Assembly (NCBI RefSeq): GCF_047675955.1
Contig: NC_132928.1
Coordinates: 49,160,889-49,224,888, forward strand
Direction: 5' to 3'
DNA from: Chlorocebus sabaeus
Lineage: Eukaryota > Chordata > Mammalia > Primates > Cercopithecidae
DNA length: 64,000 nt
The notes under the pieces are model-generated. The model saw nothing but the letters and a program-made list of their open reading frames with translations, ran no database searches and had not been told where the DNA came from. Position 1 is the stretch's first letter. Every line of letters begins with the position of its first letter. Position numbers and translations under genes: made by a program. Below are positions 43,603 through 56,100 of this stretch, piece after piece.

Positions 43603-44959
43603 AGAACCGTGGAGGAAGAGGAGGAGGCAAACAAGAGAAAGGGGCAGAACACTGTGTTTGACAGGAGTGTTCCAACTGAGAAGATCATTTCTCACCCTCA
43701 GTGAGGAGCAGGTGAACCACAGAAACAGATAGGAGAGCATGTTGTTCTTCTGCCAGAAGTTGCAAGGAGATTAAGACACTCATCAGGAGGGGCAGTGCCC
43801 TGCATGGAAATCTCAAGCTTTGTTTTCTTGGGTGAAGGAACTATTTCAAAAGAAATGCATAGCCAACATTCCTACCGTTAGCCTGTATTGCTATTGTATA
43901 TTGCATGGCTGTCCTGCTAGGGAAGTTTGATCAATATATTAGATTCCTGGCAGAAAGATGCTATCAGACAATGCACGTATGCGTTGACATAGCTCAATTT
44001 CCACCTATCCAAGAAGGTATTGATTTTTCTCTCCCCGAAGTGCACACACACATACTAAGAGTGCTTATAGAGGATGGGGGTTGGGTAGACACTTAGTCAA
44101 GAACAGACAGCTCTGCCATTCCCCAAATGTACTCAAAATACCGTCTGGCTTGGTGACTTAATATTTGGATGATCTATATAAACTCCTCACATCAGGATTG
44201 AATCAATGGCTGATGAGCAAAAACACTCTTTGAATGCTCACTCTTTAAATGTTAAGAAATCTATCAGCTTCAGAAACATTTCAGAAAATGTGGCCCTTCT
44301 CGGATTCCTGTTCCAGAGTTACTTCATATGAAATGCCATCCTGAAGCCACATCTTTCTAACACAACTGAAATTACTTCTCTATTACTTGATCACAGCCTT
44401 CTTGCCTAGTATCTGGAGTCATGTCAACACTTCCGTTACCACTCCACTGTTTCTTCTCTTGTTCCCATCTGTCTCAAGCTGCTCACAGAACATTTCCAGC
44501 TTTTCACCTTCTGGGCTCAGGCTAAGATTATACTTCCTGATCCCTGTATGGTTGGGTGGGGCCATATGACCAGTTCTAAACCATGAGTTGTAAGCAGAAG
44601 TAGTCTGTGTCATTTCTAGGTTGAGCTTTCAATGGCCAATGAGAGACCTTCCAGAAATCTCTTCCCTCCAGAAAGGCAACCAGTAATTCTCAAAATAGCA
44701 GTTGCTCCATCAGCCTGAGAACTTGAGTGATTATGAGGACAAAGTTCATGGCTCACTGTGATGAACTCTTTCTGAGGGAAAAAGTTAAAAGGTAAGAACC
44801 AAACTAAGAGAAATTGGCATCAAAATATACAGGAAAAAGCTAGTAACTATATAGAGAGTCTGCAAATCAGTAGAAAAGTGTGCCTCAGATATAAATAGAT
44901 ATTTCACAGTAGGAGAAATATAAGTAGCCAATAAATATGTTAAAAGATACTTCACCTCA
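43603..44959. other. Unassigned stretch, L1ME-like piece
   Basis: Nothing gene-like. At about 44545-44650 the text GGTTGGGTGGGGCCATATGACCAGTTCTAAACC and CAATGGCCAATGAGAGACC resembles an old L1M 3' UTR. Confidence 0.45.
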
Positions 44960-44960
44960 G

Positions 44961-45265
44961 GCTGGGTGTGGTAACTTACACCTGTAATCCCAGCACTTTG
45001 GGAGGCTGAGGCAGGCAGATCACGAGGTCAGGAGATCGAGACCATCCTGGCTAACACGGTGAAACCCCATCTCTACTAAAAATACAAAAAATTAGCCATG
45101 CGTGGTGGTACGTGTTTGTAGTCCCAGCTACTTAGGCGAGGCTGAGGCAGAAGAATCTCTTGAACCTGGGAGGCGGAGGTTGCAGTGAGCAAAGATTGTG
45201 CCACTGCACTCCAGCCTGGGCGACAGAGTAAGACTCCATCTTTAAAAAAAAAAAAAAAAAAAAAA
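44961..45265 (+). mobile_element. Alu, plus strand
   Basis: GGCTGGGTGTGGTAACTTACACC to ACTCCATCTTT plus an A-run. Target duplication AAAAGATACTTCACCTCAG (about 44942) and AAAAGATACTTAACCCCAG (about 45262). Confidence 0.96.
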
Positions 45266-45366
45266 GATACTTAACCCCAGTTGTAATTTAGAGAAATGAA
45301 AATCATAGCAACAAGATACCATTCTTACCTGTGAGATAGACAAAAGTTAAAACTTAAAAAGCTTAA

Positions 45367-45501
45367 TATGTGTAGTCTCAGCTATCCAGGAGGCTGAGGC
45401 AGGAGGATTGCTTGGGTGCAGGAGTCTTAGCTATTATTGTGCCACTGCACTCCAGCCTGGAAAATAAAGCAAGACCCTGTCTCTGAAAAACAAACAAAAA
45501 G
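45367..45501 (+). mobile_element. Alu right-arm fragment / FRAM
   Basis: TGTGTAGTCTCAGCTATCCAGGAGGC to CCCTGTCTCTGAAAAACAAACAAAAAG. Only the later part of one monomer is present. Confidence 0.8.
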
Positions 45502-45602
45502 AAGCTTAATAATTTCCAGAATTCGCCAAGGTGTGGGAAAACTGACATTCTCATTCCTGCTGGTATAACCTTATTGGAGGACAATTAGCACAATTTATTT
45601 AT

Positions 45603-45913
45603 GCATGTATTTATTTATTTATTTTGAGACAGAGTCTCGCTCTGCTACCTAGGCTGGAGTGCAGTGGTGTGATGTCAGCTCACTGCAACCCCTGCCTCCC
45701 AGGTTCAAGCAATTCTCCTGCCTCAGCCTCCCAAGTAGCTGGGATTACAGGCATGTCATGTGCCACCACACCCAGGTAATTTTTGTATTTTTAGTAGAGA
45801 CAGGGTTTCACCATGTTGGCCAGGCTGGTCTTGAACTCTTGACCTCAGGTGATCTGCCCACCTTGGCCTCCCAAAGTGCTAGGATTACAGGCATGAGTCA
45901 ACATGCCCGGGCC
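45603..45913 (-). mobile_element. Alu, minus strand
   Basis: ATTT-rich head, GAGACAGAGTCTCGCTCTGC, ending CAACATGCCCGGGCCC. Older type with a small insertion (GGCATGTCATGTGCC). Confidence 0.94.
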
Positions 45914-45999
45914 CAGCAATATTTTTAAAATATAAATACCTTGACTGAAAAATCTGTTTTTAGTAATCTAAACTATAGAAACATTTACATATAATATTA

Positions 46000-46170
46000 A
46001 CAATATTTACTGAACACATGCCATGTGTCAATCCCCATCTAACTGCTTTATTTATATTAATCATTATCCCTGAGAGTTAAGTTCTATTCCTTTCCCATTT
46101 TACAGATGAAGAAACAGGATAAGCAACTGGCTTAACTAGGAAGTTGCTGTGCAGGGATTCAGATAAAGTG
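46000..46170 (-). repeat. MIR SINE, minus strand
   Basis: ATTTACTGAACACATGCCATGTGTCAATCC, then CCCATTTTACAGATGAAGAAACAGG. Confidence 0.75.
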
Positions 46171-46209
46171 CTCTCTTTACACTGGAGTGTCTCTCTCAGA
46201 GAAATATGC

Positions 46210-47750
46210 ATGGGGATTTTCATTGTGCCATTATTCATAATTGATAAAAAATGAATAAAATGTAAACGTTCACCAACTTGAGAAATGGTTACAAGTGGTA
46301 AATTCAGATTTATAGAATATTATGCAGTAATTCAAAAGAATGAACCCCAAAGAATTGAAAACATACTGCCACACAAAAACATGTAGAATGTTCATAGTAG
46401 CAGCATTCATGATAATCAAAAAGTAGGAACAACCCAATGTCCATCAACTGATGAATGAACCACAAAATGTGGCACATACATACAATGGATATTGATGAGG
46501 TATCAAAAGAAATGAAGTACTATTCAGTGCTAGCATATGGATGAACCTTGAAAACGTTATGCTTAGTAAAAGAAGTCAGACACAAAAGTCCACATATTGC
46601 ATGATTCCATTTATATGAAATGTCCAGAATAGGCAAATCTAGACAGACATGAAGTAGATTAGTGGTTGCCATGGGATTGAAAAGATGGGGAGAATTGAGA
46701 CTAACTGCTAATAAGAACAGGATGTGATGGTTGAGTTTATTGCCAACTTGACTAAGTTAAGTGATGCCAGGTTCTCTGGTAGTGCATTATTTTGGGTTGT
46801 ATCTGCGAGGGTGTTTCCAGAAGAGAGTAGCATTTGCATCCGTAGACTGAGTTAAGAGGATCTGCCCTCACCAATGTGGGTGGCCAACATCCAATCCACT
46901 GAGGGTCCAGATAGACCAAAAAGACAGAGTAAGGGCGAGTTCTCTCTCTCCATCTCTCAGTTTTGACATCCATCTTCTCCCATCCTTAGAGATTGGAGCT
47001 CCTGGTTCTTGGACCTTTAACCTTTAGACTCTGGGACTTACACCAGCAACCCCTCCCCAGCCCTTCCCTGGTTCTCAAGCCTTTGGCCTCTCACTAAATT
47101 GTTGCTGGCCTTCCTGGGTCTCTAACTTTCAGATGACATATCGTAGGACTTCTTGGCCTCTATGATTGCATGAGCCAATTCCCATAATACATTTCCTTTT
47201 ATACATATCTGTGTATATTTACACACATCTATATATATCTACATATCTATAGATCTACAGCTACATCTAGATTTATCTTATTGGTTTTGTTTCTCTGAAG
47301 AAACATGACTAATACCAGGACTTCTTTTGGGTGATGGAAATGTTCTGGAATTAAGGTCATAGTGAAGATTGCAAAACATAGTGAGTATACTAAAAACCAT
47401 TGAATTGTACACTTTAAAATGATTAATTTTATATTATGTGGGTTATAGCTTACTTTTTAAAAAGAATGAGATTGGTATCTTTGTACTGATGCAGTAGAAT
47501 GTTAAATGAAAAAAGCAAGCCTCAGAACAATATGAATAATATGTTTCCACTTGTGAAAAAGAAAACAATATATGTGCTTATAAATGCATGGGGAAAGTCA
47601 GGAAGAATACACACCAGTTCATTAACAGAGATTACCACTGGAGAGAATGTATCTGCTGAAAGAGAGAAGTTAGAGGGAGACTTATACTTCTGTTGTAAAT
47701 TTCTTTGCAATAAAAGCAACAAAAACGAAAACAAAAGCATTTAAATATAA
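46210..47750 (+). mobile_element. Nested old L1M LINE remnants
   Basis: The L1M 3' end text CCCAATGTCCATCAACTGATGAATGAACC, GGCACATACATACAATGGATATT and GATTAGTGGTTGCCATGGG is cut at 46723. It resumes at 47316 with CAGGACTTCTTTTGGGTGATGGAAATGTTCTGGAATTAAG and AATTGTACACTTTAAAATG. Outside it, 46255-46350 and 47484-47720 (GCAAGCCTCAGAACAATATG) look like another, older L1M into which it inserted. Confidence 0.7.
46724..47315 (+). mobile_element. MLT2-like ERVL solo LTR, plus strand
   Basis: Starts TGTGATGGTTGAGTTTATTGCCAACTTGAC and ends GGTTTTGTTTCTCTGAAGAAACATGACTAATAC. Both ends are typical of ERVL LTRs of the MLT2 kind. The exact 5-bp repeat CAGGA at 46719-46723 and 47316-47320 defines a complete solo LTR of 592 bp within the L1M. 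A small ATATCTACATATCTAT-rich patch near 47230-47270 is local expansion. Confidence 0.85.
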
Positions 47751-49411
47751 ATAAGCAATTAAGCAAATGTAACCTCTGAAAAGAAACCATAAGTAAAATA
47801 ATAGGATATAATGGGAAAGTCCTGGACTTATATCTGGGAGGCATACCAGTTCTACCTTAATGAGCTGGATGTGTATGGAAAATTTATCCAGCATCTCTGG
47901 TCCTCAGTTGCCTTGTCTTTCAAACAAGGGGACTGGACTAAATGACCACCATGAACTGTTAAGCTGTTAAAATCCTTGGATTCCACAATGAGCCATTCTC
48001 CTTACTTGCTTTGTTGCTAAGGTTACTTGCAGCTCCAGCATTTCAGGCCACGTTTTAGACAAGGCATCAAATACAGTCATGAATTTACAAACATTCCAAG
48101 ATCATAACCTTAAGGGAAAAGGATCATTAACCTCATTGCCCAGCTTCTGCTTAATTATGACCCTTTTTGTTTTATCTGATCGCAGTTAGTTATATGGACC
48201 TCATGATTGAATTGAGTAATAAAATAATTCTTGGACAAAGAAGATAATTAGCCAGACAGGTCATTTTTTTGTTTGTTTGTTTAATACATTGAAATCTCAT
48301 TTCAGAAAGCATGCTATCCGGAAATAATTTATTTTCCTTTCATCATGTACATAACCTCCCAGTTGTCTTTTCATTAAATTCTACTGGCCCTAAACAAAGA
48401 GGAAGTTTAAAGAAAGAGAGAGAGAGAGAGTCACAATTGCCCTGGGAAATCACGGATGCAAAGGAGAAAGGCTCAAGCAAGTGATGTACATGAATGAACA
48501 AATGAATGTATGAGAGACAGACATTTCTGTTGTCTTCTCCACCAGCATTCCAGTTCCTCTGCTTGGCAGTCAGGCCACTATGGTGAATAGTGGAAATTAG
48601 GGGCATCTCTAGAGAGCCTAGAAAGAATCCCCCAGAAACAGAAGCTTATTCTCAAAAAGTTGGATCAACTCCATCAAGTACAGTGTTGGCACCAGGAGAT
48701 GCTTCAAAAGTGCCAGCATCCCATCCTTTCCCATCTTCCCTGGGAGACACTGAAGTCCAGTAGAAAGAACTCAGACTTGAGAACCTGTAACACCTGGGAC
48801 CATATCCTGTCTCTGCCACTAACCATCTACATGACCTTGTAGCATCTAGTGTAGAAAAAACGAGGATTGTCATGAAGGTCAAACAAGATAACACATGTAA
48901 AATTCCTCCCACAATGCCTGGCACACAGTAGGCAATTAACGAAAAACATACTTGCTTTTCATCTCTGAATTCCTGAGGGGCCTGGGCCTTGTGTTTTGCC
49001 CAAAGTGGGCCTCAAGGCCTGCTTCACCAGGATTTGTTTTCAAGAGTAATGGCACGATTTTTTTCCCTTTAAATAATTTGGTACTTCTAATGCCATCTTT
49101 TCCTACTTTCTGAAAAAGGGGCCCCACATTTGCATTTTGTACTGGATCCCACAAATTAGTTAGCCAGTCATGAGGATGTGTCAAGTTAGCTGAGTATTTC
49201 CTTGACGCCTCTTCCCCTGGACCTGAGATGAAGGGGGAACCCAACTCCCATCTCCCATAGACGAGGCAGGATCCACATCACACCACCCACCATCTCCCAG
49301 TCAGCTTCTTTCCCTCCACTCTTTTATAGAGCAGAGATAGGTGATGGCTAGGCCGGCAGGTTCTGCATAGGTGGTCTAGCACCTTGTTTTGGAATGCGTA
49401 GGTACTTGGCG
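47751..49411. other. Mostly unassigned; MIR and short AG run
   Basis: A MIR-like piece (plus) at about 47865-47985 (CTCTGGTCCTCAGTTGCC) and a better one at 48770-48945 (CTGTCTCTGCCACTAACCATCTACATGACC and AATGCCTGGCACACAGTAGGCAATTAACG). (AG)n run at 48413-48430. No gene is supported. Confidence 0.55.
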
Positions 49412-49455
49412 CTTATTTTATTTTATTTTATTTTATTTTATTTTATTTTATTTTT
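49412..49455. repeat. (TTTTA)n pentanucleotide microsatellite
   Basis: About nine perfect ATTTT/TTTTA units in a row. Probably grew from a retroelement tail. Likely length-variable. Confidence 0.95.
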
Positions 49456-49507
49456 GTCCTTTGCATTTGGAACTTTGAGACTGTAACTAAAAGAATACCA
49501 TTTTATC

Positions 49508-49757
49508 TTTATTTTGAGACAGGGTCTCACTCTGTCACCCAGGCTGGAGTGCAGTGGCGTGATTTTAACTCACTGCAGCCTGAAACTCCTGGGCTCAATT
49601 GATCCTCCAGCCTCAGTCTCCTGAGTAGCTAGGACTACAGGCACACGCCATCACACCTGGCTAATTTTTTTTTTTTGAGAGACAGGGTCTCACTATGTTG
49701 TCCAGACTTGTCTCAATCTTTTGGCCTCAAGTGATCCCCCGACCTCAACCTCCCAAG
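49508..49757 (-). mobile_element. AluJ-like, minus strand, truncated
   Basis: TTATTTTGAGACAGGGTCTCACTCTGTC to GACCTCAACCTCCCAAG, where the Alu stops short. The last 40 nt (5' end of the Alu) are missing. TACCATTTTATCTTTATT on the left and TCCCATTTTAATATCTTG on the right may be the duplication. Confidence 0.9.
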
Positions 49758-49861
49758 GATCCCATTTTAATATCTTGTTACTCATCAATGTACAGAAAGC
49801 GCTGGGTGTGTAAGGTCCTGCAGGACTTAAACTCATTTATGTGTGCCAGAAGTTTTAGGAT

Positions 49862-49881
49862 GCTCTCTCACTCTCTCTCTC

Positions 49882-49921
<40 letters not shown>
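49862..49921. repeat. (CT)n-(GT)n microsatellite
   Basis: CTCTCTCACTCTCTCTCTCT, then CTGCGTGTGTGT and about 18 GT units to 49921. The two dinucleotide blocks are adjacent. Confidence 0.95.
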
Positions 49922-49924
<3 letters not shown>

Positions 49925-51350
49925 AGGTATATACAAGAATGTGCAGATGAAACTTAGTTCTTTCTGCATATAAAAAGCTAAGTTCCACAGAGTTTCTTAC
50001 ATCTTCATGTTCTCAATGTACAGTGGAGGCACAAATGTGATTTTTTTCACCTCTACACAACCCCTCTCCTTCCCTATTACACTTCTAGATATGATTTTTT
50101 TCTAAGATGGGTTTACTTTTATACCAAATGGTTAAATAGGTGACACAAGGGGATCTGTGTATGTAGGAGAGACAAACTTAGCATATCCATGTGGCAGAGT
50201 TGTCTGTGTGCCCAGCCCACTTTCAAGCTAAGTCTCCTTGGCCTTTTGAGCATAACATTGCTGTGTTGGCCACTGATTCAGAGGCTATAACAGGGTAGGC
50301 AGGATGAGCATCATGTGCCTGGGGAATTTATGAAATGTGCAGCCTCACACCTGGGATGCAGGTTATGGTGAGGTCTTGCATTGGCAGGCATGCCAGGTCC
50401 TGCATCAGCAAGAATCAGAAGGGGCATATTATAAAACATGTGATCGTTACTTTGTAATACCCTGCCCTGACTAGCAGAGGCCAATTTAGGGCATTCAATC
50501 ATCCCAAGAAGGAAATGATAAACTCTGGCAGATGGGTAGCTGTGTATCCAGATCAGAATGCAATAACTAGCAAAGTGAAGCTGAAGCACCCACAGGGCCT
50601 AGGCTCTAAGGGACCTTTGGCCCCGTGCAACCACAAGTGTGCCAGAACATTCCAAGGAAGGTAGATGGACAGGTAAGGAAGGAGGTGGGATCCCCTCAGT
50701 CCTGGCTGGCTTCCTTCTCTGCTGAGAGAACATGATATTTCTTTGTGGAAATGCAGTTCCCCAAGCAAGACACCCTTGGATAGAGTGGTACTTCATTCCA
50801 GAGAACCATGGCAGCTATGCCCTCAGCCCCTTAACGGTCTCAGGCAGCTCATTGTGGAGCATCCAGACAGGCTGTTGGAAATGAAACTCAGAGCAGCACT
50901 GCTCCAGGCAGGTCACAGGCCAGGATCCAGAGCCCTGTTGCAGAGTGACTGATAAGGTCTTAACCCTGCTGGAGCTTGTGAATGGCTCAGCCGATACTCC
51001 TCACTTGGATCAAACTTCCATACATGAAGCACAGCCTGCCCAAGAATGCGTCATGTTCCGTATGGCAGAAACACCAGGAAAGCCACATGCTCAGTCCCCA
51101 CTGGAAAATGGGCAGCCTGGGTTATAAGGGTCACAAGAATTTCCAGTTGTGGCAGGAAGCCCAGCAAGCAGACTGGGTCTCCATCAGGGTTCAATCTGGA
51201 CAGAGCTGATGATGTGCAGCAAGTAGGAGACTGGTCTTGATCATGCAAAATAATAATTCCTCCATATAGTCTTCTATTCTCCTGTCAAATTCATGTATGT
51301 CCACAGAGTGAACAGATGAGTTGAAGGGATGTTAAGATTCTTTCATTCTG
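49922..51350. other. Unassigned stretch
   Basis: No recognisable repeat or gene. Several 60-90-codon frames on both strands at 50311-51248 overlap each other and have no motif. I see nothing further. Confidence 0.45.
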
Positions 51351-51661
51351 CCCCGCGCGGTGGCTCACGCCTGTCATCCCAACACTTTGGGAGGCCGAGG
51401 CAGGCGGATTATGAGGTCAGGAGTTCAAGACCAGTCTGACCAACATGGTGAACCCTCATCTCATCATCAAAATACAAAAATTAGCCAGGGGTGGTGGCAT
51501 GCACCTATAATCCCAGCTACTCAGGAGGCTGAGGCAGGAGAATCACTTGAACCCGGGAGGCGGAAGCTGCAGTGAGCTGAGATTATGCCATTGCACTCCA
51601 GCCTGGGCGACAGAGCCAGGCTCCATCTCAAATAAATAAATAAATAAATAAATAAATAAAT
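51351..51661 (+). mobile_element. Alu, plus strand, (AAAT)n tail
   Basis: CTGCCCCGCGCGGTGGCTCACGCC to GGCTCCATCTC and eight AAAT units. Duplication ATTCTTTCATTCTG (51339-51352) and ATTCTTCCATTCTG (about 51662). Confidence 0.95.
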
Positions 51662-51674
51662 ATTCTTCCATTCT

Positions 51675-54090
51675 GACTCCCCCAGTGTCCTTAGGACAGT
51701 GCATCTGACCCCTGGCCCAGAACCAAGGCAGGTCCTGGGAATGCTAGTCTTAACCACTAGGATTGATGGTCAGCCTGGATAATAAGAGATGATCCTTACT
51801 GGCTGAAGCACTGCTGGAGAAAATCATACACTGGCACAGGAGGTACTGGTATGAGTGCTGAGTCTTTAGCTTCTACAGCTCTTGCAGTGCTACTCCATAA
51901 TCCTGTTCCTTGATTAATTCACTTTACCTTTCATATGAGTGGCACCAAACCTTCGCAAGTCTTCAAACCTCTTGCCCAACCTAACTTTCAGGTTCCTAAC
52001 TCTCAGGGGAATCCTTACCTCCTACAAACTTAGTTGTACTCATCCTTATTATCATCTCCTTCCCTCTTGCCTTAGAGGGTAAGGTCCCTTCCCTGGGTCA
52101 AGGCCAACATCTATGTCCTTAATCCCTTTCCACTCCACCTGCAGGAAATGTGTCCCAGCAGTCTTGCCTCCTCTCTTCTACCTTTAACATCCTCTACTGG
52201 TTTTTTTTCACCCTCTAACCGGTTTCTCTCAGAGTGAAATTCTTCTTTGGTTCTATCCTTCTCTATCACTGCCCTATATCTCTCCTTATGAACCAATTCT
52301 GTTCCAAACTTTGGCAAAATGGGAGGCTCAGGGAGGCCAGGAGCCAGGGTCTGGGTGCTCAGATGGAAAGGGAGTAGGGTAGAGCTCAGGCCATGAAACA
52401 AAAAGGGAACTAAAGACAGCGTTCCAGGTGAAATAGGGTCAGAACCAAAGAGACAGCCACCACTGTATCAATCTAAAATGTGCTGGGCAAAGAGGGAAAA
52501 AATGGATGGGAGTTAAAAGATAAGTAAGTAGGGATAGAAGAATAGAACCAAAAGTTTTAGAAAGTTGGATGAGAGCCAGAGCAGAAAGATTTCTCAAGTC
52601 TGAATAGCTAGTTCAAGCCTGCATTTATAGGATGTCTGTAGCCTTGCCCATGGGTGGAGAGGGAGCATTTAAGGATGCCAAGCCTTCCTGGACACTTCCT
52701 CCTCTGCTAATCTCTTTTAAAGGATTAGCAACAATCACTGTTCCACTTCCTTAGTTCAGCTTCATTTCAAAACACATTGCAGTCTCAATTCTATCTCTAC
52801 CTTCCCACTGAAACCTCTTGGGAAAGGATTACGAGTTGTCTCTATATTGGCCTCTTCTCTGAGTGTTCCTCCACCAGTTCCTCCTCCTCCTTCTCTGTTG
52901 CTCATTGTTTAAGCATTTATATCTACAGAATTTCTTCTAGGCTCTTCTAACCACCCTTACAATCACTGGGCATCTTCCTCTACTTTTGCGGAGTTTAAAT
53001 CAGCAGTTTTGTTAATTTCCCAACCTATATATCTGGTCCCTACCTGTCTACTGGCCATCAGATTCACACCTGAACTGTTTGGCTCTGTGGTCCTTCAAGT
53101 GTTACTAGTGTCTAGATTGCTGTGCAAGTATGTTAGGTGAAAAACAGGAGGGTGAGAAGAGCTGTAGGATAAGGAAAGAAAAGTAATGGGTGATTAGCTA
53201 AAAACAAGCTGCTAGATCAACTTATTTCTAAAAGAACAGGGCTTTTAAACTTCTCTCTGAAGTGCTTACACACGCCAAAACCACCTGTGTTGGATAACTA
53301 AGTTAAGAGATCCTTGAGTGTATGCTCAGCTTTACCTATTTCCTAACTATGGAACCAAGAGTAGACTTGGGTCACAGAATTGTCATTCTGGAGTGCTGCC
53401 ATTAAGGGAACTCACTCTGCAAGTGGGCTCCACTCTCCAACCAGCAAATTCTTTTGATTCTATTAGTTTCAATTTCTCTGAAAGAGAATCTGATTGGCCC
53501 AGCTAATCTTTTCATGCTAGGACCTCATTAGATGGGCCACCTTGGGTCAGGCACGTACCCCCCAAGTCTAATCCAAAGTTACCTTTGTGCAAAGAGCATC
53601 CTAGCAGTAATTCCCTAGGAAGGAGCTGTGAGCAGTGCACTTTATGATGGAAGGCAAAGTTGCTCATGGCTGACACCTCCAGCGCTTAGCTGTGGAGCAT
53701 GTAGAGGAAGCTCCTACCACTGCCTGGGAAATTAGGAAAGGCCTCATCATGGCTGTGACATTTGAGACGGCCTTAAAGGAGAGTAGGTGTTATGTGTGAC
53801 TTGTGTGGCAGTTTCAGAATGTTGCAGCACTATTCCAAACCTAGGACCTTCATTCAATTATTGCTCGTTCACTTTTTTCCTTTTCTACATCATGAGTCAC
53901 TTTCATTCTTAGGAAACCACACCTGAAGGAACTGGAACTTTCTCCTTTCTTCTCTCTTTTCTCTCTCTCTCTTCTTTTCTCACTCTCTTTTCACTCTCTC
54001 TGTCTCTGTTTTTCTTTTTCTCTCTCTCTCATTTTGTGTTGGCATTAAACAAAGTCTAGAATAATATTCCCTAATTAATTCATTTATTCA
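51675..54090. other. Unassigned stretch with pyrimidine tract
   Basis: About 2.4 kb. Parts of 52740-53060 (TCAATTCTATCTCTACCTTCC, ATTACGAGTTGTCTCTATATTGG) may be a very old LINE. A TC-rich tract occupies 53944-54031. No gene is supported. Confidence 0.45.
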
Positions 54091-54345
54091 CTCAATATTC
54101 AGTGCCTACTATATGCTACAGCATTTTACAGTTTATAAAATGTATTTTATAGATCATTTTGTTTAGGCCTTATCACGAGCCTATTAAGTAGTTATTATTA
54201 CAAAATACCTTTAATCAAACAACTGAGGCTTAAGGGGGTTAAGTAATTGATCCAAAATCAAATTGGAAGCGTAGTGGGAGAGGGGAGATTTGAACCTAGG
54301 TGGAATCTCTAAAACTTATGTACTTTTCATTACACCACACTGGGA
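54090..54345 (-). repeat. MIR-like SINE, minus strand
   Basis: TCACTCAATATTCAGTGCCTACTATATGC, then GTTTAGGCCTTATCACGAGCCTATTAAGTAG, ACAACTGAGGCTTAAGGGGGTTAAGTAATTGATCC and ATTTGAACCTAGG. Diverged. Confidence 0.65.
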
Positions 54346-55119
54346 TGACTCACAAATCACAGAAAAATAGGACGTTAGATCTGATATGATTAATTGAACA
54401 GTATCAGCAATTTGCCATTAAATGCTACTGATTAACATCTGTCGTATTCTTGCTGAACGTTTTCCTAAACTGAGGGTTCAGGTTACACAACTAAAACGAG
54501 TAATCTTCCAAAATAAGTCTGTGAATTTGAAAAAGTTCTCCAAGCAAATTAAATAAGTTTATTTTTTAACAAGTTAATTTTTAATGAGAAATACTTATAA
54601 AAAAATTCTTTCTCTCTGGCATTTGTTCTTTGCTTCTGCCCTCAGAAGCCTATCCTGTGTAATATTTATTAATATATAACAATGCTGCCTTTTACAATAT
54701 GTGCAGTCCATTCCCCATTGGTAAGCTTCTTATGTTTGCGTTTGGATAGCTCAGCTAGTTTGACTGTGGGACTAAGAAATCAGTTGAATTTTCTGGAGTA
54801 ACTTTATTTTTGCACCCCCATTCCCTTTCAGATTGGAAAGTAACAGATGCTTATTATATAAAAGGCAAACCATACAGATGTCTTAGAAAGTAAAAAGCCC
54901 TGGCAATTCCACCCTCAGACATAACAGCTATTAATAATGTGGTTCATAGTGTTTCAAATTCCTTCTACTCAAATACTAACACATACTATATTTACACATA
55001 TTTTTACATAAATGGGATCTGCCATACGTACTATTTGGCAATTTGTTTGTTTGTTTTTGACTTAACATCTTAACTATCTTTGTCAGTACCTATAGGTTGA
55101 TCTCAGCTTTCAGATGGCC
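54346..55119. other. AT-rich unassigned stretch
   Basis: Single-copy-looking. A line near 54840-55060 (CAGATGCTTATTATATAAAAGG, CATAAATGGGATCTGCC, TACTATTTGGCAATTTG) may be a very old L1 3' UTR piece. No gene seen. Confidence 0.4.
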
Positions 55120-56100
55120 TTTGACAAAGGAAAACATCCATTTCACAAAAAGAGAATACATTTCAAATGTTTTGCCAATGCACGCTTTAATTAAAGCAAA
55201 GTCAAGGTGAGAAAGTGGGGATACTGCTATGTATTATACCCATTGTCACTCCTGAAAAAAAAAAGTAGGTTAATAGTTGCTACTAGTAAACAGTACATTG
55301 TTGTAACTAACTCAGCCCTTGAAAAAAACTTGGCAATTACATCCCCCTTTTGAATTTGCAGCCAATGGACAAGAGCTGAAAGGAGGGATGTTTTGGAAAC
55401 TATCCTCTGATGGAGTCGCCTTCAGGTCGTGAATTGTAAGGCTCTGAGGCATTTTCATCAGCTTGCCATTTGCTAGAAACACACTTCCCAACACCTCAGC
55501 GCTGATCTGTTAAAGCCTCTCTTTTAGTGAGAAACACAAGACAGATGATTCAGTGTGCTGGGCAATTCATTAACCCATCAAGGGCTTTTTTTCCTGAGCC
55601 TGGGATAACAGGCAGAAAAAGGAATCTAATCCCTAATGAGCAACAAAGGCCACTGCTGGAAGGATGGGAACACACACAGACAAGACACGAGATGGGCTCT
55701 CCTTTTCCATCTGGAACAACCAGTTGTCTCTGAACTTACACAGATTTTTACCATAGATTGATCCTGCCTGGCAGCAAAATAAGTTTGGTGTTTTTTGTTT
55801 TTTTTTTTTCCCAGCTGTCTTGGAAATGGGAAGTGACATGTTTGGTAGACCACACTCACAGAAGGCCATATGTCTGGTATCCCAGGGTTTGGACTGTCCA
55901 TAAAGAACCAAGGAAGCAGGCCAAGCCCTGCCAGTACTTCACAGGACACCAAAGAGAATATATGTTCTCAGGTTGAGCCACAAAAATCAACATTAGTCCA
56001 GGAACTACCTAAAATTTGGTCTGCTGGAACCCAAGTCATAGACCTCAGAAAACTGACTCTGCTATCTTCTTTTTCATGGCTTTTATGTAATGTCTGGGCT
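55120..56100. other. Repeat-poor stretch, candidate conserved element
   Basis: About 1 kb free of recognisable repeats. It contains CACGCTTTAATTAAAGC, CAATTCATTAACCCATCAAGG and GAATCTAATCCCTAATGAGC, sites of the TAAT/TAATCC homeodomain type. Frames here (up to 108 codons, minus, 55626-55952) show no domain. Regulatory function is inference from texture only. Confidence 0.4.
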
